Positions 1-6,822 of a stretch of DNA of 13,495 nt are shown one piece after another. The DNA is from Spirochaetales bacterium (GTDB lineage: Bacteria > Spirochaetota > Spirochaetia > Sphaerochaetales > Sphaerochaetaceae). How positions within the stretch are numbered: the stretch's first letter is position 1; every line of letters starts with the position of its first letter. Below the pieces are notes generated by a model. The model ran no database searches. It was not told where the DNA came from and was given only the letters and a program-made list of their open reading frames with translations. The translations under genes were made by a program, and so were the position numbers. The stretch is from NCBI GenBank assembly GCA_012519125.1, contig JAAYQY010000236.1, forward strand, positions 1 to 13,495. Direction: 5' to 3'.

Positions 1-32
1 AAACGGGGTGGGTTACAAGTCCCTATTTGCGC

Positions 33-824
33 TTATGTCTTGGTGAGCAGGCCCTCATCGTTGTCAAAGGTCTTGTTTCTCAGATTCTTGAACAAGCGCA
101 CCAGCTCCTCAACGGTGAGGTTGGATTTCTCCTCTCCTGCAACATCGAGGATGATGGTTCCCTCATCCATCATGATCAGGCGATTGCCGAAGTTGATGGC
201 GAACTGCATGTTGTGGGTTACCATGAGCGCGGTGAGAGCATACTCTTTGATGAAGCGCTCGGTAAGGTCCATCACAATCTGGGCGTTACGGGGATCGAGG
301 GCAGCTGTGTGTTCATCGAGCAAGAGCATCTTCGGCCGGGACATGACCGTCATCAGCAGTGTCAGAGCTTGGCGTTGGCCTCCGCTGAGCAGTCCTACGT
401 TGTCCTTGAGTCTGTCCTGCAACCCAATGCTTTCCAGCATGCCTTTGAAAAGCTCGCGCTTCTCGTTGTTCAGGCTTATCCTGAGGCCCTTCATTCCCTT
501 GGTCTCGGCGGTGATCATATTGTCCTCGATGGACATGTTGGCTGCAGTACCCTTGGTGGGATCTTGGAAAATACGGCCTATGGTCATGGCCCGCTTGTAC
601 TCAGGGCTGGCCGTGACGTCATTCCCATCAAATACTATCTTGCCGTTGGTGACAGGATAGGTGCCGCTGATCAGGTTGAACAGGGTGGATTTTCCCGAAC
701 CATTGGATCCGACGACACAGATGACATCGCCCTTGTTGACATGAAGATTGACATTGTCCAAGGCCATTTTCTCATTGACGGTTCCCGGGTAGAAAACTTT
801 GGTGATGTTCTTCAGATCAAGCAT
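33..824 (-). CDS. ABC transporter ATP-binding protein (COG1101 type)
   Basis: Cytoplasmic ATPase that would power the importer encoded just upstream. The 263-residue protein carries every ABC hallmark: Walker A GSNGSGKST at 39-47, Q-loop Gln87, signature LSGGQ at 146-150, Walker B LLLDE with the catalytic Glu171, D-loop ALD at 175-177 and switch His204. The DEHTAALDP form of Walker B/D-loop is typical of the COG1101 ATPases that travel with COG4120 permeases and COG2984 binding proteins. I chose the ATG at 824 because GGAGG lies six bases upstream and the product begins right at the usual LKNITKVF strand. The frame is open further upstream but only over permease coding sequence. The gene overlaps the permease stop by 8 bp, so the two are probably translationally coupled. 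The transported ligand cannot be read from the ATPase. Confidence 0.93.
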   Translation of the reverse strand: MLDLKNITKVFYPGTVNEKMALDNVNLHVNKGDVICVVGSNGSGKSTLFNLISGTYPVTNGKIVFDGNDVTASPEYKRAMTIGRIFQDPTKGTAANMSIEDNMITAETKGMKGLRISLNNEKRELFKGMLESIGLQDRLKDNVGLLSGGQRQALTLLMTVMSRPKMLLLDEHTAALDPRNAQIVMDLTERFIKEYALTALMVTHNMQFAINFGNRLIMMDEGTIILDVAGEEKSNLTVEELVRLFKNLRNKTFDNDEGLLTKT

Positions 825-1764
825 GTTCTTCCTCCTTGCCTGTGTGCATTGCCTGTGAGCGGGCAATGGCTTTCTTCTTTGCTCCAGCAGAGGAAGCTGC
901 GCTGCGTGTCTGCGCAATGAACAGGCTTGCGATGACCAGGATGCCGGTCAGCAACTTGAAATCGTTGGGGGTGATGTTCACCAGATAGCCATACTTTCTT
1001 CCGAAGAACATCAAGGCCTTGTAGATGATGGCACCCAGGATTGCCCGGAGGGTAAGCAGGCTGATGCGGTTTGATGAGAAGAGAAACTCACCGATCATGA
1101 TTGCAGCAAGTCCCTGTACCACCATACCCTGTCCGAGGTTTGCATCGGCAAAACCCTGGTACTGGGCAAGAAGTCCTCCACTGAGGGCGATGAGGCCGTT
1201 TGAGAGGCCGATTCCCATCAGTTTGAGGATATCTGGATTGATTCCTTGGCTGATGACCATCTGCTCATTGCCTCCCATTGCTCCCATGCTGACTCCCAAG
1301 TCGGTGCGGAAGAAGATGTCAATGAGCACTTTCACAAAGAGCACCACCAGAAGAGTTCCTACCAAAGAGGCCCATTCGCTGGGAAGGAAGGAGAGCGCTT
1401 GGGGGAGTTTTGAGTAGAGGGTTTCCACTCGGAGCAGGGGCACGTTCGCCTTGTTGCCCAGAATGCGCAGATTGATTGAGTAGAGCATCGTCATGGTCAG
1501 GATGCCTGCCAGAAGCCCGGGAATCTTGAGCTTGTTGTGGATGGCTGCGGTAATCATGCCTGCAAGAACTCCGGAAAAGAAGGCAAGCAAGAGGGCAACG
1601 AAAATGGGAAAGCCCGCAACAATGGCCATGGTGGCTACCGCGGCCCCGGTGGCGACCGAACCATCACAGGTGAGGTCGGCAAAGTCCAGGATACGGTAGG
1701 AGATCAGGATCCCTATGACCATGAGCGAAAAGACCAGGCCATCAACAAAAATTCCTTCAATCAT
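817..1764 (-). CDS. ABC transporter permease (COG4120, LivH-like fold)
   Basis: Integral membrane permease of the branched-chain-amino-acid permease superfamily (BPD_transp_2), 315 residues with roughly eight or nine hydrophobic segments. The N-terminal pattern RILDFADLTCDGS at 24-36 and the KIPGLLAGILTMTML stretch at 80-94 are characteristic of the uncharacterised/tryptophan-type importers. The cytoplasmic tail (about 290-315) is hydrophilic, rich in Ala/Lys/Glu. I prefer the ATG at 1764, since AAGGGG lies six bases upstream (1771-1776). A TTG at 1782 would only add six polar residues. It sits between the binding protein and the ATPase, and completes the importer. Known relatives import aromatic amino acids in some Firmicutes, but that substrate is not shown here. 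Confidence 0.92.
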   Translation of the reverse strand: MIEGIFVDGLVFSLMVIGILISYRILDFADLTCDGSVATGAAVATMAIVAGFPIFVALLLAFFSGVLAGMITAAIHNKLKIPGLLAGILTMTMLYSINLRILGNKANVPLLRVETLYSKLPQALSFLPSEWASLVGTLLVVLFVKVLIDIFFRTDLGVSMGAMGGNEQMVISQGINPDILKLMGIGLSNGLIALSGGLLAQYQGFADANLGQGMVVQGLAAIMIGEFLFSSNRISLLTLRAILGAIIYKALMFFGRKYGYLVNITPNDFKLLTGILVIASLFIAQTRSAASSAGAKKKAIARSQAMHTGKEEEHA

Positions 1765-1783
1765 GTAAAACCCCTTACACAAG

Positions 1784-1814
1784 AAAAACCGCCGGCCTTA
1801 TGCAAGTCCGGCGG
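1784..1814 (-). terminator. Intra-operon hairpin and T-run between binding protein and permease
   Basis: On the minus strand the arms CCGCCGG and CCGGCGG pair perfectly over 7 bp (1808-1814 with 1789-1795). After one mismatch a further 3 bp (CTT/AAG) pair around a 4-base loop. TTTTT follows at once (1788-1784). This is the form of an intrinsic terminator, but it lies 19 bases after the binding-protein stop and 20 bases before the permease start. It probably acts as a partial terminator or 3'-end stabiliser that makes the binding protein more abundant than the membrane components. Confidence 0.75.
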
Positions 1815-1832
1815 AATCATTCAAGATATACC

Positions 1833-2831
1833 TTATTTGGTGATCTTCTTACCGTCCTTGATCAGCACGACTGCCGCATCCTGCAGTGACTGCGGAATAG
1901 TATAGCCAAGCTTGGCGGCTGTATCAAGATTGAACAACAACTCAAACTTGGTGGGATCGGTGATGTGAACAGTTCCGATCGATCCGGCTTTCTCGCCCTT
2001 GAGGATCTTCTCGACAACTTTTCCAGTCTCGACACCGATGCTGTAGTAGTCAAAGCCCCAGGCGATCATGGCGTTCAGGCCTTCAACCCCGCTGGGGTCT
2101 GCACTGAAGAGCACCTTGCCGGCCTTGGTGGTTACGTCATCTACCGATGCAAGAGCACTGATGACGGCATTGTCAGTTGCGATGTAAATGGCATCGACAC
2201 GGTCGATGATCGATTGGGCAGCCATCTTGACCTCACTGGAGTTGCTGATGGCAGAGGGGACGAACTCAACACCGTACTTTGCGCAAGCAGCTTTGGCCAA
2301 TTCCATCAGCACTACAGCATTTGCCTCGCCGGATGCATAAATGTTGCCGATTCTCTTGGCTCCGGTGATGTCGATCAGCAGCTTGATCTGCTCTTCAACG
2401 GGGTTCATGTCGGAGACGCCGGCGATGTTTGCTGCAACCAAGCCCGCTTCAGCTGGGTCTGTGACAGCACTGAAAACAACCGATGTGGAAGAGGAGACGG
2501 GGAAGACCTGGGCAAGAGCCTGGGCGGACGGGGTGGCGATGCCGACTGCTACGCTGACCTTGTCGCTCTTGAACTTTTGGGCGATGGATGAAGCGGTGGA
2601 GATATCGCCGTTGGCATTTTGCAGATCATAGGAGACAGAGAGGCCGGTGGTGGCCAGATGGTCCATCATACCCTTCTCCGCTGCATCGAGTGCAGGGTGG
2701 GCCAAAAGTTTGGATACACCTATTTTATAGGTGCCGACTTTGCTCTCAGCTTGTCCGGCGCCAAAGGCGGGAAGAGCGATGAGCAAGGCAATCAAGAGAA
2801 TAAGCAGGGCAGAGCGACGTGTAGTTTTCAT
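1833..2831 (-). CDS. ABC transporter substrate-binding protein (COG2984, ABC_sub_bind)
   Basis: Periplasmic ligand receptor for the importer, 332 residues. A Sec signal peptide is clear: basic MKTTRR, a long Leu/Ile/Ala core at 9-21, and a probable signal-peptidase-I site near AFGA (22-25). No lipobox cysteine is present, consistent with a diderm cell. The mature part opens with the KIGVSKLLAHPALDAA motif of the COG2984 family. It contains the family's YASGEAN and SNSSEVK segments, which contribute to the ligand cleft, and ends after the WGFDYYSIGVETGK stretch. The ATG at 2831 has GGAGGA six bases upstream. It is first in the operon with the permease and ATPase, behind a good promoter at 2873-2901. 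It is clearly paralogous to the product of 3035-4063 but differs in a cleft-side segment (DPSGVEG versus DTTSSEN), so the ligand may differ. Confidence 0.93.
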   Translation of the reverse strand: MKTTRRSALLILLIALLIALPAFGAGQAESKVGTYKIGVSKLLAHPALDAAEKGMMDHLATTGLSVSYDLQNANGDISTASSIAQKFKSDKVSVAVGIATPSAQALAQVFPVSSSTSVVFSAVTDPAEAGLVAANIAGVSDMNPVEEQIKLLIDITGAKRIGNIYASGEANAVVLMELAKAACAKYGVEFVPSAISNSSEVKMAAQSIIDRVDAIYIATDNAVISALASVDDVTTKAGKVLFSADPSGVEGLNAMIAWGFDYYSIGVETGKVVEKILKGEKAGSIGTVHITDPTKFELLFNLDTAAKLGYTIPQSLQDAAVVLIKDGKKITK

Positions 2832-2872
2832 CAGAGTTCCTCCAAAAACGGGTAATCCCTTTCGTTTGCAAA

Positions 2873-2901
2873 ACTATAGCCCGCTTTCATTCTTTTGTAA
2901 A
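2873..2901 (-). promoter_or_regulatory. Sigma-70 promoter of the ABC importer operon
   Basis: On the minus strand, -35 TTTACA (2901-2896) and -10 TATAGT (2878-2873) are separated by exactly 17 bp, with five of six consensus bases in each box. Predicted start is near 2866, giving a 5' leader of about 35 bases with the GGAGGA ribosome site and no room for a riboswitch or T-box. It lies after the terminator of the upstream paralogue, so the importer operon is an independent unit. Confidence 0.7.
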
Positions 2902-2918
2902 TCTGTTTATGCAATAAG

Positions 2919-2934
2919 ATGAATATTAATTCAT
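2919..2934. promoter_or_regulatory. Palindrome upstream of importer promoter (possible operator)
   Basis: ATGAAT (2919-2924) and ATTCAT (2929-2934) form a perfect 6-bp inverted repeat around ATTA. Its centre falls about 60 bp upstream of the predicted start of the importer operon, a common site for an activator. The surrounding DNA is very A+T rich, so chance palindromes are fairly likely. Confidence 0.35.
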
Positions 2935-2964
2935 AGATTATGCATAGAGGCTAGTATGTGTACG

Positions 2965-2998
2965 AAAAAGAGCCTGCCCCGGTTCAGGAGGCAGGCTC
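2965..2998 (-). terminator. Intrinsic terminator of the stand-alone binding protein gene
   Basis: The perfect 9-bp arms GAGCCTGCC (2970-2978) and GGCAGGCTC (2990-2998) enclose an 11-base loop, and on the minus strand are followed directly by TTTTT (2969-2965). The hairpin lies 36 bases past the stop of the gene at 3035-4063. On the plus strand no T-run follows, so it works for leftward transcription only. Confidence 0.88.
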
Positions 2999-3034
2999 AA
3001 AACAAGGAGTATTGTCCAGGCTTTTCAATCCAGC

Positions 3035-4063
3035 CTACGGATTCACGGTGGTACACAAATCTGAGGAGAAGGGAACTTTCTGCCCATTCTGGATGATCAC
3101 TTTTGCTGAAGCAAGCAGATCACTGGGTATGGTGATGCCCAATTTCCTGGCTACATCCATGTTGAACCAGAGTTCGAACTGGGAAGGATCTTCAAAGAAG
3201 ACGGCTCCGATGTCCTTGGGTTTCTCCCCGTTGAGGATGCGTTCGACAACCTTGCCGGTCTCAACTCCGACGGTGTAGTAATCAAAGCCCCAGCTCATCA
3301 GAAAATCAATATTCTCGCTGCTGGTTGTATCAGTGTTGAAGAGTGGGATGCCCGCTTTTGCACACACCTCACTCACTGAGGGGATGGCACTGACTACGGT
3401 ATTGTCGATGGCAACGTACATGGCATCAATGCGATCGATGATTGACTGGGCGGCCATCTTCACCTCTGCCGAATTGCTCACTGCTGCGGCAACAAAAGTG
3501 ATTCCGTTGTCCTGGCAAATCTCTTTGGCTAGTTCCATCTGGGCAACCCCATTTGCCTCACTGCTGGTGTAGATCATGCCCAATCGTTTTGGTTGCACGA
3601 TTCTGAAGTAGGTTTCCAGCTGGAGACGCAGGGGGTTGAGGTCCGAAATTCCAGCAATGTTCGTCTCCTCCGTCTTCTCATAGTTTGTCACCAGTCCTGC
3701 GGCCAAGGGGTCGGTAATGGCGCCGAAGACCACCGGTTTGTCCGTTATGACTTGGGCAAGTGCCTGGGCTGGAGGGGTGGCAATGCCGATGACCAGATCT
3801 TTCTTGTCGCTCTTGAACTTCTGGGCAATTGCGATGGCAGTGGAAATTTCTGCATTACAATTCTGTAAATCAAAGGAGATTTCATACTCAGTGGTTCCCA
3901 GATGGTCGATGATTCCTTGCTCAATGGCGTCAAGGGCGGGGTGGCTCATCATTTTGGATATGCCGATTGCATACGGCTTGTTCTTGGTTTCCGTATTTGG
4001 TTGTGCAGCAAGCTGGCTGGTGAGTGCAAGCAGTAAGGCAAGTACGATAGCGCTTTTCTTCAT
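3035..4063 (-). CDS. Second ABC substrate-binding protein (COG2984 paralogue)
   Basis: Periplasmic binding protein, 342 residues, strongly similar along its whole length to the product of 1833-2831: shared SHPALDAIEQG, AQKFKSDK, GIATPPAQALAQ, YTSSEANG, SNSAEVKMAAQSI and SWGFDYYTVGVETGK segments. Signal peptide MKKSAIVLALLLALTSQLAA with a type-I cleavage site after LAA (about residue 20) and no lipobox. I chose the ATG at 4063, which has GAGGAG about seven bases upstream. The open frame extends to 4207, but that part has no signal-peptide logic and covers the promoter. It has its own terminator, so it is probably a monocistronic receptor that either widens the ligand range of the neighbouring permease or feeds another one. 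Residues around 250-262 diverge from the paralogue. Confidence 0.92.
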   Translation of the reverse strand: MKKSAIVLALLLALTSQLAAQPNTETKNKPYAIGISKMMSHPALDAIEQGIIDHLGTTEYEISFDLQNCNAEISTAIAIAQKFKSDKKDLVIGIATPPAQALAQVITDKPVVFGAITDPLAAGLVTNYEKTEETNIAGISDLNPLRLQLETYFRIVQPKRLGMIYTSSEANGVAQMELAKEICQDNGITFVAAAVSNSAEVKMAAQSIIDRIDAMYVAIDNTVVSAIPSVSEVCAKAGIPLFNTDTTSSENIDFLMSWGFDYYTVGVETGKVVERILNGEKPKDIGAVFFEDPSQFELWFNMDVARKLGITIPSDLLASAKVIIQNGQKVPFSSDLCTTVNP

Positions 4064-4088
4064 GGTCTCTCTCCTCTGTGATGATGTT

Positions 4089-4118
4089 ACTATAAGCAGA
4101 AACACATGGGTTGCGCAA
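4089..4118 (-). promoter_or_regulatory. Weak promoter candidate for second binding protein
   Basis: On the minus strand a TATAGT -10 (4094-4089) is preceded at 18 bp by TTGCGC (4118-4113), a poor -35. A run of eight A on this strand (4148-4141) lies farther upstream and could serve as an UP-like element. The position fits a leader of about 20 bases containing the ribosome site. Only the -10 box is convincing. Confidence 0.4.
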
Positions 4119-4167
4119 GTATCTTTGCATAGAAACATCATTTTTTTTACCGAGTGTCCAAAAACAG

Positions 4168-4201
4168 AAAAAAGCCTCTCAGATTGATACTCCAAGAGGC
4201 T
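4168..4201 (-). terminator. Intrinsic terminator of the acidic-protein gene
   Basis: AGCCTCT (4173-4179) and AGAGGCT (4195-4201) pair over 7 bp around a 15-base loop. On the minus strand the hairpin is followed by six T (4173-4168, the first shared with the stem) and a further T-rich stretch. It begins 23 bases beyond the acidic-protein stop and separates that gene from the binding protein downstream. Confidence 0.8.
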
Positions 4202-4224
4202 GTACACGCTTAAGAAATCAAGGA

Positions 4225-4503
4225 TCAGAGGGTGTCTTCATCGTCCAAATCGTCAAATTCATCATCCTCGTCGTAAAATACATCCTCAAAGGACTCATCA
4301 CCTTCGACCATGAACCCATCATCAAGCAGTTCATCTTCGTCTTCCTCGTCCTCAAGGATCTCATCATCATCGTCACCGAAGTCAATTACTTCCGGTGCAT
4401 CGTACAAATCAGCAAGATAGGCATCTTCCTCATCTTCAAGTCTGCTGAAATAACGATCTTCCTCATCATCGAGCTCATCTTCCTCATCACGGTATTTCGC
4501 CAT
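4225..4503 (-). CDS. Small extremely acidic protein, function unknown
   Basis: I do not recognise this 92-residue protein. By my count 50 of 92 residues are Asp or Glu, against one Lys and three Arg, so its net charge is close to -46. Acidic clusters alternate with spaced aromatic and aliphatic residues (Tyr/Phe/Leu/Ile/Val), which suggests a real chain with short hydrophobic contact points, not a simple repeat. There is no Cys, no Trp, no signal peptide and no membrane segment, so it is presumably cytoplasmic. The start at 4503 has AAGGAG eight bases upstream. The gene is a single unit with a consensus -35 promoter and its own terminator, which argues it is expressed. Possible roles, all inference: a nucleic-acid mimic, a partner for a basic protein, or a cation-binding factor. 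Confidence 0.82.
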   Translation of the reverse strand: MAKYRDEEDELDDEEDRYFSRLEDEEDAYLADLYDAPEVIDFGDDDDEILEDEEDEDELLDDGFMVEGDESFEDVFYDEDDEFDDLDDEDTL

Positions 4504-4547
4504 GCCGGTACTCCTTGCCTCCAAAAATAAGTGTCCCACTACCTACA

Positions 4548-4576
4548 ACAGTAAGAGAAGGTAGTGCGGTTGTCAA
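4548..4576 (-). promoter_or_regulatory. Promoter of the acidic-protein gene
   Basis: On the minus strand a perfect -35 TTGACA (4576-4571) lies 17 bp from TACTGT (4553-4548), a weak -10 matching consensus at three positions. Predicted start is near 4541, leaving about 37 bases of leader with two purine-rich ribosome-site candidates. It is back-to-back with the pdxA promoter at 4600-4628. Confidence 0.55.
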
Positions 4577-4599
4577 TGCGTTGCTTCAGGCAGGTTCAC

Positions 4600-4628
4600 T
4601 GGACAGGTATAGGTGGTGTTGGTATGAT
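4600..4628 (+). promoter_or_regulatory. Promoter of the pdxA operon
   Basis: -35 TGGACA (4600-4605), 17-bp spacer, -10 TATGAT (4623-4628), five of six consensus bases in each box. With the usual distance from the -10 box, transcription would start at 4635, the A of the pdxA ATG, so the mRNA would have no leader. No Shine-Dalgarno sequence is visible before that ATG, which agrees. Confidence 0.6.
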
Positions 4629-4634
4629 GCGCAT

Positions 4635-5663
4635 ATGAAGAAAGCTGCTCTCTATTTGGCCGTCCCCTTTGGGGATCCTGCAGGAATTGGTCCCGAAATC
4701 GTGCTCAAGGCGTTGCATCGTATCGCCCTCGATGAGCGAGTAGGTGTGGTTGTTGTTGGGGATAAGCCGGTGTTCTCCAAGACGGCATCAGATCTTGGTC
4801 TGGTTGCTGATTTTGATTCGGTGGTCAGTGATGACACAGGTCTTGCTCGTGCAATCGAATCGGGAAGCAGACGCATCCTGTATACCCAGAATGTGGTCGA
4901 TATGAACCACTTTTCCTATGGGACCATAAGCGCTATGTGCGGGAGAGCTGCCTATCATTCCGCTGAGACTGCAGTCCGCCTGGTCAAGATGGGGTATGCC
5001 GATGCAATCGTCACCCCCCCCTTGCACAAAGAAGCACTCAAAGCTGCCAAGATTGAGCACATCGGATATACCGAGATTCTCTCTGCTCTGAGCGGGGCTG
5101 TTTCTGCGGTTACGATGTTTGATACCTTGGGCCTGAAGATTTTCTTCCACAGCCGGCATCTCTCCTTACGCCAGGCTTGTGATGCAGTGACGAAGGAGAG
5201 TTTGCTGAAAACGATTGAGACGTGTGATGCAATCACCAAAAACCATGCAGCCTTCGACCAAAGCCTCAGTTTGGCTGTAGCCGGGTTGAACCCCCACTGT
5301 GGTGAGCACGGTTTGTTTGGGGACGAGGAGCTTGCCAGCGTAGAGCCAGCCGTTGCAGAAGCTCGCGCCCGCGGCATTGATGTGGTTGGGCCCATCGGGG
5401 CGGATTCGGTTTTCTACCAGACCCGGATGGGCAAGTATCGTGCGGTCATCTCTTTGTACCACGACCAGGGACACATTGCCGCAAAGACCTACGATTTCCA
5501 TCAAACCATCTCCATTACTTGGAATCTTCCATTCCTCAGGACCAGTGTTGATCATGGAACTGCGTTTGATATTGCTGGAAAAGGAATCGCCGATGAAACC
5601 GGCATGGTAAGGGCATTGGAGACGGCCGCTTCCTATGAGCTGGCCAAAAGGGGAACGGTATGA
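4635..5663 (+). CDS. pdxA: PdxA-family 4-phospho-hydroxythreonine dehydrogenase (divergent)
   Basis: Cytoplasmic NAD-dependent dehydrogenase of the PdxA fold, 342 residues. True PdxA oxidises 4-phosphohydroxy-L-threonine in pyridoxal-phosphate synthesis; PdxA2-type relatives act on threonate/erythronate 4-phosphates. GDPAGIGPE at 13-21 is the family's opening motif. The three metal-binding histidines are present: His175 in HLSLR, His221 in GLNPHCG and His276 in YHDQG. Lys284 and Arg302 of the phosphate site are also kept (RTSVDHG at 302-308). However, Tyr145 replaces the substrate-binding His of the usual GHTE motif, and Ser293 replaces a conserved Asn. I compared these with the E. coli protein from memory. 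The ATG at 4635 gives the usual short lead into GDPAG but has no ribosome site. Its stop overlaps the next start by 4 bp. The fold is certain; the substrate is not. Confidence 0.87.
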   Translation: MKKAALYLAVPFGDPAGIGPEIVLKALHRIALDERVGVVVVGDKPVFSKTASDLGLVADFDSVVSDDTGLARAIESGSRRILYTQNVVDMNHFSYGTISAMCGRAAYHSAETAVRLVKMGYADAIVTPPLHKEALKAAKIEHIGYTEILSALSGAVSAVTMFDTLGLKIFFHSRHLSLRQACDAVTKESLLKTIETCDAITKNHAAFDQSLSLAVAGLNPHCGEHGLFGDEELASVEPAVAEARARGIDVVGPIGADSVFYQTRMGKYRAVISLYHDQGHIAAKTYDFHQTISITWNLPFLRTSVDHGTAFDIAGKGIADETGMVRALETAASYELAKRGTV

Positions 5664-6817
5664 AACGTCTATCCATACTTCTTTCATTGCTGGTAATGAT
5701 GATGGTGCTCACATCCTGTGCAACCAATGTCACAGTGCGGCATCTGGTGCCGGGGGATGTGGACCTCAGTGGTTTTCGCTCACTAGCGGTTGCATCCACC
5801 TCCGCTTACAAGTTTCCCACCTCCCGTCCTCTCAGTCCGTGGATAAGCGGGCTGCAGGAGACTGACTTCACCCTGAGCAGCGGATACGAGGCTTCCTTGG
5901 GTGCTCAGATTGCAGATCTTGCAACCAAAACGATGCTGCAGAGTGTGGGAGAGACCGAATATTTTTCCATCCTCCCTCCCGCCATCACGGATGCGTATGT
6001 CACCCTCGGCTCCATTGGTGAGGACATGCGAAGCATGCTGCAATCCAAAGGAGTGCAAGCACTCTTGGTAAGTGACATAACCTATGTTGATATGGATGAG
6101 AGTATCGTGGGACGTGATATCCGCACCTACGTCACCGAGGGGGCCAAAAACTACGAGAAGGTGACCTCACGAGAGTACTTCCTTGTACAGCAGGCAACCC
6201 TTTCCTTGACGTATTCAGTGATCGACCTTGCTCAGAATCATGTGCTTGTCAGCAGAAGTTTTACCGGCAAGCAGGAGCGTGAAACCAAGATTGGCACACG
6301 AATCTACCTCTTTGATACCGCAGCTCCAGGGGCATACCGTGATGAGAGGCGCTATGCAAGTGGTCACGCCCCCTCCTTTGCCCCGCTGTTTGAACAGATT
6401 CTTGATGAGTTCTCTTCTACCATAGCCACCCAGCTTGCACCTTCCTATCAACTTTCCAGGTTGCCGCTTCTGGCCAACAAGCCCAAGCTCAAGGAGGCGG
6501 AAGCTGCCTATAAGTTGGCCCGTCAAGGCTCCTATGCCCCGGCTCAGATCCTCTTTCACGAGTTGTGGGAGCAAGAGCGTCACCTTCCGAGTGGCTACAA
6601 TGCAGCTTTGTTGTTGGAGGCCCTTGGAACCATTGATGAGGCGGTTGATCTGATGAGTATTGTCTACCACAGCACCGCTTCACAACAGGCACACGACGCT
6701 CTGTTGCGCATGCAGGAAGCACAGAGCGGGCAGAAGAAGGCAGAGCGCCAGATTTCAGGGGAAGTGACTCGTGACGGACAAGGGGTGACCATGACCCAGT
6801 ACATGGTGATGGAGTAA
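5660..6817 (+). CDS. Lipoprotein with C-terminal TPR-like region
   Basis: Exported lipoprotein of 385 residues. It has an MKR basic start, a hydrophobic core and a lipobox LTSC giving lipidated Cys20. The mature part starts with a segment (RHLVPGDVDLSGFRSLAVA, 27-45) that resembles the opening of outer-membrane-associated lipoproteins in which a 'value x is y' beta strand follows the anchor. The middle (80-265) is mixed alpha/beta and unassigned. Residues about 276-356 form helical repeats of TPR style (EAEAAYKLARQGSYAPAQIL, then NAALLLEALGTIDEAVDLM). A hydrophilic tail follows. The ATGA overlap with pdxA indicates co-translation. I cannot name a function. A role in envelope assembly or in presenting a partner through the TPR is possible. 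Confidence 0.88.
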   Translation: MKRLSILLSLLVMMMVLTSCATNVTVRHLVPGDVDLSGFRSLAVASTSAYKFPTSRPLSPWISGLQETDFTLSSGYEASLGAQIADLATKTMLQSVGETEYFSILPPAITDAYVTLGSIGEDMRSMLQSKGVQALLVSDITYVDMDESIVGRDIRTYVTEGAKNYEKVTSREYFLVQQATLSLTYSVIDLAQNHVLVSRSFTGKQERETKIGTRIYLFDTAAPGAYRDERRYASGHAPSFAPLFEQILDEFSSTIATQLAPSYQLSRLPLLANKPKLKEAEAAYKLARQGSYAPAQILFHELWEQERHLPSGYNAALLLEALGTIDEAVDLMSIVYHSTASQQAHDALLRMQEAQSGQKKAERQISGEVTRDGQGVTMTQYMVME

Positions 6818-6822
6818 ACGGA

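Noticed and set aside
27..920. 297-codon plus-strand open frame
   Set aside because: It is antisense to the ABC ATPase and the end of the permease, whose motifs are unmistakable. Its translation has no family features.
1965..2591. 208-codon plus-strand open frame
   Set aside because: Mirror of the binding-protein gene; a similar but shorter shadow occurs in its paralogue, as expected from codon bias.
2832..2872. T-box or riboswitch in the importer leader
   Set aside because: The predicted leader is about 35 bases, too short, and no T-box core or aptamer-like pairing is visible.
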